Part shown: positions 43,138 to 51,600 of the stretch, piece after piece
How the letters are laid out: the number at the start of each line of letters is the position of its first letter
How positions within the stretch are numbered: the first letter of the stretch is position 1
Assembly: GCA_902771595.1 (NCBI GenBank)
Contig: CACXXH010000028.1
Span: 1-64,000 of the forward strand
DNA from: Fibrobacter succinogenes
GTDB lineage: Bacteria; Fibrobacterota; Fibrobacteria; Fibrobacterales; Fibrobacteraceae
Direction of reading: 5' to 3'
DNA length: 64,000 nucleotides
Made by a program: the position numbers and the translations under genes
Notes under the pieces: generated by a model
Database searches by the model: none
Told to the model about the DNA's origin: nothing
What the model saw: the letters and a program-made list of their open reading frames with translations, nothing else

Positions 43138-44703
43138 ATGAAAATCAAGAAAGTCGTATTAACAAATTTCAGAGGATATCGAAGCCGAACGGTCATCGAT
43201 TTTAATGACCTTACCGTGTTTGTTGGGCGAAATGACATAGGTAAATCCACAATTCTTGAAGCCCTTGATTTATTCTTTAATGAAGGGAAAGGCGCATTAA
43301 AGATAGATAAAGAAGATATAACTGTCGGAGCTAACGAGTACTCTATTGAGGTCGTGTTTACGAATCTTCCGGAGGAAGTTGTGGTTGATGCAACCTTCCG
43401 TACCACACTAGCTGATGAATATCTCTTGAATGGAGATGGTGACCTTGATATCATTAAGAAATATAGATCAGGGACGAAATTTGCAGGTACATATATCAGA
43501 GCAAAGCATCCGACAAATCCTGAGTGTGCAAATCTTCTGCTAAAGAAAGTTACAGAACTCCGTGCAATCATAAGAAGTCAAGGCATAGAGTGTGATAATC
43601 AATCTACAAATTCTGTAATGCGAAAAGCAATATGGGACAACTATGCCGATAATCTTCAGTTGTCAGAAATTGACCTTGATGTAACTGCTGGAGATGATAC
43701 TAAAAAGATATGGGCAAAACTTTCTTCATTCCTGCCTATGTACACCCTATTCCAATCTGATCGGCAAAATACAGATGGAGATAAGGAGGTCCAAGATCCG
43801 TTAAAAGCGGCTGTGGCTCAATTTTTCCAAGATCCTCAAAATATAGAATTGCATGAAAAATTGACGGAAATTGCAACTCAGGTTGAGGAAAAACTTAAAG
43901 AAGTATCAGATCGTACTCTTGCAAAGCTTCGAGAAATGGATCCTGCTGTAGCTGATACACTTAAACCAGTCATCCCGTCTCCAACTCAGTTGAAGTGGGC
44001 GGATGTTTTCAAAAGTGTGTCAATTACCGCGGATGAAAACGTACCTATTAACAAGCGAGGTAGCGGTGTAAAGCGGTTAGTTCTGTTAAACTTTTTCAGG
44101 GCGGAAGCTGAATGGAGGCAAGAAGAAGCTGAAAGAAGGCGAGAAATAGGGGACGATACTGGAATAATCTATGCGATTGAAGAGCCGGAAACTTCCCAAC
44201 ATTTCTCAAATCAAAAGATTTTGGCTGATGCGTTAATAGCATTATCTCAGACGCAGAATACTCAAGTGATTCTTACCACGCATAGTGGAGTCTTTGTAAA
44301 GAAACTTCAGTTTAATGACTTAAGATTGGTTGCAGTGAACGATGCTGGAGATAAGTGTGTGACTCCAATACAAAGTAGTCTTCTCGTATATCCTTCATTG
44401 AATGAGGTAAACTATACGGCTTTCGGAGAAGTTACTGAGGAATATCATGACGAATTATATGGCTTCATTGAAGGACATAGTTGGCTGTCAGACTATGAGA
44501 ATGGAAAGCCGCGGATTTCATATGTAAGACTATTCCCGAATGGAACTACACGAAATGAGCAAAGAACGATAACTCATTATATTCGAGATGTTATGCATCA
44601 TCCAGAAAATACAAACAATCCTAAGTACACTTATCAGATGCTCCAACAATCAGTGGCTGATATGAGAGCATATATCGAAACAAGAATTGCAACCACGCAC
44701 TAG
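43138..44703 (+). CDS. AAA/OLD-like ATPase, first gene of a two-gene defence-type unit
   Basis: 521 residues. Walker A GRNDIGKST (30-38) follows an SMC/OLD-type opening (IKKVVLTNFRGYRSRTVIDF), and the ABC-like part appears near 344 as YAIEEPETSQH and TTHSG. The C-terminal 100 residues include ITHYIRDVMHHPEN, a R-x4-H pattern that recalls HEPN nucleases. AAGG lies before the ATG. The next gene, 108 bases downstream, is an Mrr-like nuclease. ATPase-nuclease pairs of this kind are typical anti-phage systems. AT-rich base use differs from the core. Confidence 0.8.
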   Translation: MKIKKVVLTNFRGYRSRTVIDFNDLTVFVGRNDIGKSTILEALDLFFNEGKGALKIDKEDITVGANEYSIEVVFTNLPEEVVVDATFRTTLADEYLLNGDGDLDIIKKYRSGTKFAGTYIRAKHPTNPECANLLLKKVTELRAIIRSQGIECDNQSTNSVMRKAIWDNYADNLQLSEIDLDVTAGDDTKKIWAKLSSFLPMYTLFQSDRQNTDGDKEVQDPLKAAVAQFFQDPQNIELHEKLTEIATQVEEKLKEVSDRTLAKLREMDPAVADTLKPVIPSPTQLKWADVFKSVSITADENVPINKRGSGVKRLVLLNFFRAEAEWRQEEAERRREIGDDTGIIYAIEEPETSQHFSNQKILADALIALSQTQNTQVILTTHSGVFVKKLQFNDLRLVAVNDAGDKCVTPIQSSLLVYPSLNEVNYTAFGEVTEEYHDELYGFIEGHSWLSDYENGKPRISYVRLFPNGTTRNEQRTITHYIRDVMHHPENTNNPKYTYQMLQQSVADMRAYIETRIATTH

Positions 44704-44811
44704 TGTCTACTAATTATTTAACATAAAAAGAGATTGTTGAAAAGGTTAAGGAATCTGTCCTTGATCTTTTCTCATTTTCAGAATTTGTTTAGGATGCATT
44801 AAGAACATTAA

Positions 44812-46278
44812 ATGATAGGCGTAACCTTCAACCAAATTGTTCATAATGAACTGATGGAAAAAAAGATGATAGATTTTACTGAACTTTCTCAAGATGGGGA
44901 TGCATTTGAACTTTTAATGCGCGAGCTTCTTTCACATCGAGGCCTTGAAGTATACTGGACTGGACGCGGGCCGGATGGTGGAAAAGATTTAATTTGTAGT
45001 GAACGGATGATTGGAAATTTTGATGTTTCCATCAAAAGATGGGTTGTTCAATGTAAACATAATGCGCATTCGGGCAGTGCAGTAAGTTGTAGTGATATAG
45101 ACAGCATTGAAAACATCTGCGGTGCTAATGAGGCTGATGGATATTTACTTGCTTGTACGACATATCCGTCTTCTACGTTAATGACCATGCTTCATGATAT
45201 AAACAAACGTGGAAAAATATCTGTGCAAGTATGGGACTGTATTCAGATTGAAAAGGAATTGCAGTTGCCTCAAAATTGGGACATTGCAAATACTTTCTTT
45301 CCAATTTCAATGAAAAAGAAAGGAATACAAGTAAGTTATATTTCAACAAATTTTTGGTATTTGAGTTTTAAAGGTTTTGCTTTTTATTTGTCAGCAAGAA
45401 TATCTGCCAACTATGTGTATTTCATTGAATACATAGAAAAGTGCTTAGATGACTTGCATGAAAGAAATAATAGCCTACCAGAGGATTTTAGGATACGAGT
45501 TCGTGGAATATATGTTGATGATAAGAACACTAATTTTTATGTATATGTTGATTTCATGATTCCTAGCAATTCAAGTAAAGCAATTTTTCAAAAGTCACAG
45601 AAAATTTTAAAAAAGTATGCATGGGATGTAAATACTATCGATGGCATATGCTTTATGTACGATATTGCTGAGGTGCGTTTCCTTCCATACTCTGATCATT
45701 TTGATCCAGATGCAAGAGGCTACTACGAACCTTATATTGAAATAATGAAATCTGGAATGGAACGAAAAGTAAATCGACCGATTTTGTCAACTGAACAATA
45801 CGATTATGACTATACTGAAGAGTTCATCGATAGAGATTTTCAAAATCTTTGTAATTTATTCATGAAAATACCTTTTGTGAGATATTTAAATTCAGGAAAT
45901 GCTAAGATTGAGAAAGTAAACAGTTTCAACGGGATAAGGTTGGCTTCATCGATAGAAGAAAATGAGTATCAGGGTTTAGGAAGTTTTTTCCATGCAGAAA
46001 TAAGGTTTGAAATCAACGATGTTGGGAATTTAAAAAAGTTAAGCGAACTACTTGCTGCATGGCCGAATGGAGCAATTGAATTCATGGAACTGAAACGAAA
46101 CTTTATTATATTGCCGGAAAAGGGAATAGAAAATGATGAGGACGAATTAATATATACAATATCATTTACAATTAATCCACTCTGTTATTCTGATAAATTT
46201 CAGTTTAGGAAAATGATTAACTCATATTTTAGAGATATAGCAACCATTCTTGAAAAACAATTGAAGGAATTAGTCTGA
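44812..46278 (+). CDS. Mrr-type restriction endonuclease domain protein
   Basis: 488 residues from ATG at 44812; another ATG at 44854 would remove 14 residues outside the domain. The N-terminal Mrr-like catalytic part shows GRGPDGGKDLI (51-61) and WVVQCKHN (77-84), the D...Q-x-K pattern. The next 300 residues (about 165-488) are unassigned. It has no partner methylase nearby, so it may act on modified or structured DNA with the ATPase upstream. Confidence 0.75.
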   Translation: MIGVTFNQIVHNELMEKKMIDFTELSQDGDAFELLMRELLSHRGLEVYWTGRGPDGGKDLICSERMIGNFDVSIKRWVVQCKHNAHSGSAVSCSDIDSIENICGANEADGYLLACTTYPSSTLMTMLHDINKRGKISVQVWDCIQIEKELQLPQNWDIANTFFPISMKKKGIQVSYISTNFWYLSFKGFAFYLSARISANYVYFIEYIEKCLDDLHERNNSLPEDFRIRVRGIYVDDKNTNFYVYVDFMIPSNSSKAIFQKSQKILKKYAWDVNTIDGICFMYDIAEVRFLPYSDHFDPDARGYYEPYIEIMKSGMERKVNRPILSTEQYDYDYTEEFIDRDFQNLCNLFMKIPFVRYLNSGNAKIEKVNSFNGIRLASSIEENEYQGLGSFFHAEIRFEINDVGNLKKLSELLAAWPNGAIEFMELKRNFIILPEKGIENDEDELIYTISFTINPLCYSDKFQFRKMINSYFRDIATILEKQLKELV

Positions 46279-46677
46279 TTTTCTTGATTTCTTGCAATTA
46301 AATTATGTTGTCTGATGGCAGAAGGAACGTGAGGCGATACTGCTAAGGTCAAGAATGTCAAATGCAAATTGCATGAGATGGAGTTCGAGCCAGCGGCAAA
46401 CATGTATGCCGAGGTGTGGGGATGTTGACGTGCATTGAGCCCCCTGCTAGTGCGGACTCTTTGTTGCATAAGCGAAATGATTTTCAGAAAATTATGAATT
46501 CTAAACGGAAGGATCTTGAAGACGCTTATCAAGTCAAGATTGTATTCTTTCGCAACAAGCTTGCGAAAATTGGGGGACGAAAGTGCGTTGTTGAACTTGT
46601 GAGAAACCCTAATTTTTCAAAGAAACCTTATATTTCAAAAAAGAACAGATTTATTACAGTCTTTTTTCATAAAAAAC
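46279..46677. other. Gene-free stretch with decayed coding sequence
   Basis: No intact gene. Short readings such as KVKNVKCKLHEMEFEPAANM (near 46347) and a later KRKDLEDAYQVKIVFFRNKL frame look like fragments, but I cannot assign them. Confidence 0.4.
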
Positions 46678-46708
46678 AACCTCAAGCAAAAAAGCCTGAG
46701 GTTTTCTT
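46678..46708. terminator. Bidirectional terminator before the repeat-protein gene
   Basis: AACCTCAAGC and GCCTGAGGTT (one mismatch) with an A-rich loop, flanked by A runs and TTTTC. It can end the QYGN gene on the minus strand. Confidence 0.7.
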
Positions 46709-46723
46709 TATTTTAAATCCTTG

Positions 46724-47383
46724 TTATTTTGAGCGACCGACACTGTTACCGTATTGGCCGTAATAATTGACTGATCCGTCATTGTTTATATGTGCGCGAC
46801 CGGTATTGTTGCCATATTGGTCGTAGTAGTTGATTGTGTTTCCATTTCGTGTGGCCCGCTCAGTGCTGTTTCCGTATTGGTCATAAAAGTTTGCGTTATT
46901 GTTGTTGTAAGTTGTTCTTCCGGTACTATTTCCATATTGGTTATAGTAAGTGGTGTTGTGTCGATTAGTTGAAGAGCGCCCCACATTGTTTCCATATTGA
47001 TCGTAATAGTTATCTGCGAAAGCAAGAAGAGGAAATGTCGCTGATTATTCCAATGCGGCGGAGCCGCCTGTCCGGAAAAATGGGAGCCACCTTTCCGGAA
47101 CAATAGGGCCATCTATTTACAGTTTATTTGTTTGGTCAAATTCAGTGTGTTATGGTCGCGCGGGATTTCATAAGCCTGTTCGTGCGAGCCGCCTGCTTAC
47201 AAGCAGCTTAGAGGCACACATAATGCTGTGAACAACAGCTTCTGGTTTTATCCAGCCATAAGCATACCCCACTAAGAGTTGTGGCTCTCTTTCTCCGGAA
47301 CCCTGGCTCTCTAACACCGGACTGGTGGCTCAAAGTATGCCGGAATAATCAATGTCGCGATGGAAAGGATAATTTTTTTTTCA
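46724..47383 (-). pseudogene. Secreted QYGN-repeat protein, interrupted by an IS21-like element
   Basis: The C-terminal 86+ residues are repeats of about 21 residues with the pattern YYDQYGNSxGR. Without the element (47042-47351) and one target copy, the reading starts at an ATG at 47383 with nine A bases; one more A would give MKKKIILSIATFPLLAFA, a standard signal peptide, then DNYYDQYGNN. So two lesions separate the start from the repeats: the insertion and a one-base change in the A run. The repeat type is tyrosine-rich and likely a surface or secreted beta-structured protein. Function unknown. Confidence 0.75.
47042..47351. mobile_element. IS21-family-like 310-bp element without transposase
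   Basis: Perfect 10-bp terminal inverted repeats TGATTATTCC (47042-47051) and GGAATAATCA (47342-47351), flanked by a 7-bp target duplication ATGTCGC (47035-47041 and 47352-47358). Inside each end are repeated motifs GAGCCACC and TCCGG at about 22-base steps (GAGCCGCC, GGAGCCACC left; GAGCCACC, GAGAGCCAGG right), as in IS21 transposase-binding ends. No istA/istB reading is present, so it is a MITE-like derivative moved in trans. Confidence 0.88.
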
Positions 47384-47568
47384 TAAGAACCCCATTTCTG
47401 ATGCATTCTAACTAAAAGATGAATTATTCGCAAATCAAATCGGTGTTTTTTTCAAGTCGTGTGCGAAGAATCATATTTAGATTGATGCTAAGTGTCCGCT
47501 GACTGGATGGTCGGGGCGGTCCATAGAATGTGTTTTTTATGTAATTATCTGAAAAAATACAATTTGAC

Positions 47569-47597
47569 TTGACAAGTTTTTTGAAATAGTGTACATT
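47569..47597 (+). promoter_or_regulatory. Promoter of the DUF3795 operon
   Basis: TTGACA (47569-47574), 17-bp spacer, TACATT (47592-47597), 25 bases before the start codon. Confidence 0.65.
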
Positions 47598-47622
47598 TGA
47601 GCAAAAACAAGGAACGATTATA

Positions 47623-47913
47623 ATGAATAATGCTCTTATCAGCTGCTGCGGCTCCGATTGCAGCGTATGCTATTGCTACGGAAAGATGTGCCAGGGATGC
47701 AATGCTTCATGCGGCAAAGTCTTCCATTGCCCCGAAGGTGAGGAATGCGCTATTTATCACTGCTGTGTTACGAAGAATGGTTATAAATCCTGCGGCGAAT
47801 GCGACAAACTCCCGTGCGACATTATTCTCGGCACGAGAGATCCGAAGATGACCGAAGAAGAATTCATGAAGAGCGTCGAAGAAAGAGTCAACCGTCTTAA
47901 AGGGAATAAGTAA
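47623..47913 (+). CDS. DUF3795 cysteine-rich protein
   Basis: 96 residues with 17 cysteines. The N-terminal CCGSDCSVCYCYGKMCQGC and CGECDKLPC are the DUF3795 pattern, a likely zinc- or iron-sulfur-binding fold of unknown role. AAGGAACG precedes the ATG. It is followed after 2 bases by a GyrI-like protein; the pair is often seen together in Firmicutes and Bacteroidetes genomes by my recollection. Confidence 0.85.
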   Translation: MNNALISCCGSDCSVCYCYGKMCQGCNASCGKVFHCPEGEECAIYHCCVTKNGYKSCGECDKLPCDIILGTRDPKMTEEEFMKSVEERVNRLKGNK

Positions 47914-47915
47914 GC

Positions 47916-48551
47916 ATGCCGTTTGACTTCAAGAAAGAATACAAAGAATTCTATATGCCCAAGGGCAAACCGGAAATCGTCGCTGTTCCGGCGATGAACT
48001 ACATTGCGGTGCGTGGCAAGGGCAACCCGAACGAAGAAGATGGCGAATACAAAAAGTCCATTGAACTTTTGTACGGAATTGCTTACACGATTAAGATGAG
48101 CAAGAAGGGCGATCACAAAATCGAGGGCTATTTCGATTATGTGGTTCCTCCGCTAGAGGGCTTCTGGTGGCAAGAGGGAGTTGACGGAATTGATTACAGC
48201 CACAAGGAAAACTTCCAGTGGATTTCTGCCATTAGGCTCCCTGATTTTGTTACTAGAAGTGATTTCGAATGGGCGATTGAAGAAGCAACCCGCAAGAAGA
48301 AAATGGATTTTTCGAAGGTGGAATTCTTGACTGTCGAAGAAGGTCTTTGCGTGCAGTGCATGCATACGGGCTCTTACGATGATGAGCCCGCGACGGTTTC
48401 CATGATGCACGAGTTCATCGAGTCGCAGGGCTATGCTTTGGATATCACGGATAAACGCCTGCATCACGAAATTTATCTCTCTGATGCCCGAAAGGTCGCC
48501 CCGGAAAAACTGAAGACGGTTATCAGACACCCTATTCGTAAGAAGGTTTAA
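47916..48551 (+). CDS. GyrI-like small-molecule-binding domain protein
   Basis: 211 residues. The opening FDFKKEYKEFYMPKGKPEIV followed by PAMNYIAVRGKGNPNE is the GyrI-like pattern, and HEIYLSDARKVAPEKLKTVI closes it. The fold binds hydrophobic small molecules or drugs and is found with AraC-type regulators; here it stands alone. It lies 2 bases after the DUF3795 stop and 12 bases before a zinc-ribbon gene, in one operon. Confidence 0.88.
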   Translation: MPFDFKKEYKEFYMPKGKPEIVAVPAMNYIAVRGKGNPNEEDGEYKKSIELLYGIAYTIKMSKKGDHKIEGYFDYVVPPLEGFWWQEGVDGIDYSHKENFQWISAIRLPDFVTRSDFEWAIEEATRKKKMDFSKVEFLTVEEGLCVQCMHTGSYDDEPATVSMMHEFIESQGYALDITDKRLHHEIYLSDARKVAPEKLKTVIRHPIRKKV

Positions 48552-48563
48552 AAAGGAGAACTT

Positions 48564-49151
48564 ATGGAAATGAAATTTTGTCAGAGCTGCGGAATGCCGC
48601 TCACGCCGGAAATCTTGGGCACCAACGCCGACGGCAGCAAGAACGAAGAATACTGCATCTACTGCTACAAAGACGGCGCCTTCACCGGCGACTTCAACAT
48701 GGAGCAGATGGTCGAATTCTGCTCGCAGTTCGTCGATGAATTCAACAAGAATACAGGCAAGAGCCTTACCCGCGAAGAGTACAAGGCGGAGCTTCGCAAG
48801 TACTTCCCGACGCTCAAGCGCTGGCGCCTCCCCGCGGATCAACTGCCGCATGCCACATCGCCCATGAAGCAGAAGTTCATCGAAGAGGTAAACGCACTTA
48901 ATATCAAGGACATGCCGAAAATCGACAACCTCTTCGTATTGCAGGGCTCGTTCATCAATCAGGAATACAAGATCAACGGCAACAGCGTCAAGCTCCTGGA
49001 CGATAACGCAAGCTACTGGGGCAATCAGGTCGAAAAGATTGGTGTCGAAGGCCGCTGCTTCGGAATCGCCTGCGACGAACGCTACATTCTCGTGAGCGAA
49101 TACGGCAAGAACGGCGCCGATGCCGAAATCGTCGTATTCAAGAAACGGTAA
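48564..49151 (+). CDS. Zinc-ribbon domain protein with unassigned C-terminal part
   Basis: 195 residues. The N-terminal FCQSCGMPL...YCIYCYKDGAF is a four-cysteine zinc ribbon of the type often annotated as putative zinc ribbon domain. A helical part follows (MEQMVEFCSQFVDEFNKNTG), and residues 110-195 are a separate domain without a known family. AAAAGGAG lies before the ATG. Third gene of the DUF3795 operon. Confidence 0.8.
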   Translation: MEMKFCQSCGMPLTPEILGTNADGSKNEEYCIYCYKDGAFTGDFNMEQMVEFCSQFVDEFNKNTGKSLTREEYKAELRKYFPTLKRWRLPADQLPHATSPMKQKFIEEVNALNIKDMPKIDNLFVLQGSFINQEYKINGNSVKLLDDNASYWGNQVEKIGVEGRCFGIACDERYILVSEYGKNGADAEIVVFKKR

Positions 49152-49162
49152 TGTTTAAGATA

Positions 49163-49408
49163 TTACGCTTCTTTCCCGAGGACGGCGCGGGCGAGCTGGT
49201 CGGCGCACGAAGTCGGCTTCCCGCCGCAGGTGTTGCCCAAGAGCTTTGCCGCAATATCTTCGGCGCTCATGCCTTCGCAGAGCTTTGCGATGGCCTTCAA
49301 GTTCCCGTTGCATCCGCCCGTAAAGCGGATATTCCTGATTTTGTCTCCGTCGCGCGTAAACTGGATCGTTGTCGCGCAAACGCCTCTGGTCTTGAAAGTC
49401 TCTTCCAT
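49163..49408 (-). CDS. TSCPD-domain protein
   Basis: About 81 residues from MEETFKTRGVCAT at 49408, the usual length of the stand-alone TSCPD family; the longer reading to 49501 has no support. The conserved parts are GVCATTIQF, FTGGCNGNLKAI, and NTCGGKPTSCADQLA, whose cysteines would bind metal. Related domains occur in ribonucleotide reductases. Convergent with the zinc-ribbon gene. Confidence 0.88.
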   Translation of the reverse strand: MEETFKTRGVCATTIQFTRDGDKIRNIRFTGGCNGNLKAIAKLCEGMSAEDIAAKLLGNTCGGKPTSCADQLARAVLGKEA

Positions 49409-49490
49409 ACGTGTCTCGGGGTTGAATGTGTGCCTTAAATATACAATGTTGACGGTGCTATTGAGATGTTTGATTTTACGAGATTGCATC

Positions 49491-50018
49491 CTACAATTCA
49501 AACTTTACGCCGGTAGCAAATCCGCCGGCTTGTCCGACACCAAGCTCAAAAAAGAAGGATGTGTCATTTCCAAATTCAAACCCGACAAGGGTTGCTTGCC
49601 ATAATGCAGCCGTTTCAAACTTGTCGCTATTGAAATAGAATGCAGGACCGATTGCCAATAGAGAATAAAAACGAAAATCGGATTTGTTAATCCAATTGAG
49701 TTTTGCCTTGGGCATAAGCGTTACAGAGTGATAGTTAAAACTAGAAGCTGTGTACGAATATGTCAGTATGCCGCCGATTTCCAATTTTTCCCATAGTTCG
49801 TATCCATACGCAATGTTGAATGAACTCAATGATAAAAGATCTGCATCTTCCTGTTGGTCGTCAGCGCCAAAGGAACTGGCAACAGCATTCCCTGCAACGA
49901 TGCTTCCTCCGGTCAGATTGAAGAAACCGTAGCTGAAACTCACATTATGGTCGACGCTTTCACCGGCATACAAAACAGAAATTGCAAATAGTAGGCAGAG
50001 CAGAAATGATTTGCGCAT
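49491..50018 (-). CDS. Outer-membrane-type beta-barrel protein
   Basis: 175 residues. A signal peptide (MRKSFLLCLLFAISVLYA) is followed by alternating beta strands with aromatic ends (FSYGFFNLTGG, YGYELWEKLEIGGILTYSY, FRFYSLLAIGPAFYFN) and a C-terminal ending in VKFEL, typical of small outer-membrane barrels. No family name can be assigned. It is a single gene. Confidence 0.65.
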   Translation of the reverse strand: MRKSFLLCLLFAISVLYAGESVDHNVSFSYGFFNLTGGSIVAGNAVASSFGADDQQEDADLLSLSSFNIAYGYELWEKLEIGGILTYSYTASSFNYHSVTLMPKAKLNWINKSDFRFYSLLAIGPAFYFNSDKFETAALWQATLVGFEFGNDTSFFFELGVGQAGGFATGVKFEL

Positions 50019-50109
50019 ATATGTATAATGTAGAAATTTTAGTATGATGTTGACTGCTTCCCATTTTTAATTTTTTTATGTTTGGAAATGAAAACTTCTG
50101 GGTTTGTAA

Positions 50110-50559
50110 ATGAAAATCGAAATTGCGACAATTGACGATGTTCCGGAACTGATGGCGTTGCACGACAAGGCGTTTTTCGCCATTGCCGCGGAAGTGAATT
50201 GGCTCGATGCTCCCGGCTTGAAGGAGCCGCTGGAGCAGGCTTATGAAGATTTCCCGAAATACACGACGCTTAAGATGCTCTCCGATGAAGGGAAAATTGT
50301 CGGTTCGGTCCGCGGGCGTGTCGAAGACGGGTCGCTGTATATCGCCCGCTTGATGGTTCTGCCGGAATTCCAGGGCAAGGGATACGGGAAGATTTTGTTC
50401 CGCGAAATCCAGAAGGTAATGCCCCACAATCGCGTATGGCTGTTCACTTGCGGCGAAGTCCAGCGCACGGTTTCGTTCTACGAGCGCGAAGGTTTCCGCA
50501 CATTCCATACGGAATACTTCGAAAATAACCACACGTGGATTTCGATGGAAAAGATTTAA
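50110..50559 (+). CDS. GNAT family N-acetyltransferase
   Basis: 149 residues. The acetyl-CoA loop PEFQGKGYGKILFREI (about 81-96) is the GNAT motif A (Q/R-x-x-G-x-G/A). FYEREGFRTF marks the end of the fold. A paralogue with the same layout lies at 52621-53073, so one arose by duplication. The substrate is unknown. Confidence 0.92.
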   Translation: MKIEIATIDDVPELMALHDKAFFAIAAEVNWLDAPGLKEPLEQAYEDFPKYTTLKMLSDEGKIVGSVRGRVEDGSLYIARLMVLPEFQGKGYGKILFREIQKVMPHNRVWLFTCGEVQRTVSFYEREGFRTFHTEYFENNHTWISMEKI

Positions 50560-50589
50560 TTATTTTATACAAAAAAAGGAGAATTTCTT

Positions 50590-51099
50590 ATGAAAAATTG
50601 GGTTAGGATTTTTGCATGTGCTATTTCGGTAATGGGTTGCGCTTTTGTGCTTGGTTGCGATGACGATTCTTCGACCGTATCGCCGCGCCCGGATGACATC
50701 CCGGCATCCTCTGTCATTGATGACGGAACTTCTTCTGCGGTAAATCCCGGTTCGTCCGATGCGCTTTCCTCGGCGGTTGTTGAAAGTTCCTCGAGCGTTT
50801 CTGTCCCGTCAAAATTCTGCCTTTTTTCCATGGTCACAAAGACGGGCTACTACCCGATGGTAGTGACGACGGGCGTGACCTCGATTTGCCTACCTCTTGC
50901 AGAATGCGATACCTCGTTGATAAACCTGGGTTTTGCATATTGTTACGAAGAACAGGCGACGCCTGAAGGCTGCTTTACGGAGGTCACTGTAACTGAGAAG
51001 GATGTGTGCGAAGAACAGGAAAAGACCTGCGATACACCTAACGGCACGGTGCAAATCTTCGGGCGCTTCAGCATGAGCTGTAGCAACATCGTGCGCTAG
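50590..51099 (+). CDS. Lipoprotein with Ser-rich segment, hypothetical
   Basis: 169 residues. Signal peptide with lipobox VLGC (about 20-23) followed by DDDSSTVSP and a serine-rich stretch. The C-terminal half has eight cysteines in spaced pairs (CLPLAECDTS, CFTEVTVTEKDVCEEQEKTC), suggesting disulfide-bonded extracellular structure. AAAAGGAG lies before the ATG. No function assigned. Confidence 0.7.
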   Translation: MKNWVRIFACAISVMGCAFVLGCDDDSSTVSPRPDDIPASSVIDDGTSSAVNPGSSDALSSAVVESSSSVSVPSKFCLFSMVTKTGYYPMVVTTGVTSICLPLAECDTSLINLGFAYCYEEQATPEGCFTEVTVTEKDVCEEQEKTCDTPNGTVQIFGRFSMSCSNIVR

Positions 51100-51116
51100 A
51101 ATTTTGAGAAACAATC

Positions 51117-51596
51117 ATGAAATGCGTGCGTGACTTTTTTGGTTACCTTTTGGGCGGCATTCTCTTTGTCTGCTTGATTCCGACAATCATGTGGCTCGCG
51201 TCCGGCATGCCGGAACTGTGGCCGGTCGGTGTCGCTCGCGCTGTTGGCGCTGCGGTGCTGATGCTTTGCGGCCTCGTGCTCAGCGTTTATACCATCGTCT
51301 ACATGCGCAATCGTGGCAAAGGAAACCCGATGGATGCTTTCGGTCACGAGGTCGCCCCGCGTACGCAACATTTGATGGTCGACGGCCCGTACAAGATCAA
51401 CCGCAATCCCATGCTGACCGGAACGCTTGTTTACCTCGCGGGCGCTGCCGTATGGCTGTGGCGCTGGCAGGCCGCCGTCGTACTTGTGGCGTTCTTTGCC
51501 ATCATGATGGTGCAGGTGCTCAGCGAAGAACGTCGCCTCCGCCGCGACTTCGGCGAAGAATACGAAGAGTATTGCAAGCACTCACGAAGGTTCTAA
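51117..51596 (+). CDS. Isoprenylcysteine methyltransferase-family membrane protein
   Basis: 159 residues with four predicted membrane segments. The C-terminal HLMVDGPYKINRNPMLTGTL followed by EERRLRRDFGEEYEEYC is the ICMT/PEMT signature that binds S-adenosylmethionine. Bacterial members methylate unknown lipid or protein targets in the membrane. It starts 17 bases after the lipoprotein stop. Confidence 0.87.
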   Translation: MKCVRDFFGYLLGGILFVCLIPTIMWLASGMPELWPVGVARAVGAAVLMLCGLVLSVYTIVYMRNRGKGNPMDAFGHEVAPRTQHLMVDGPYKINRNPMLTGTLVYLAGAAVWLWRWQAAVVLVAFFAIMMVQVLSEERRLRRDFGEEYEEYCKHSRRF

Positions 51597-51600
51597 GATA

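Noticed and set aside
44704-44811. Leader RNA copy before the Mrr-like gene
   Set aside because: No TTGACT/TATATT pair at 17 bp and none of the conserved tracts.
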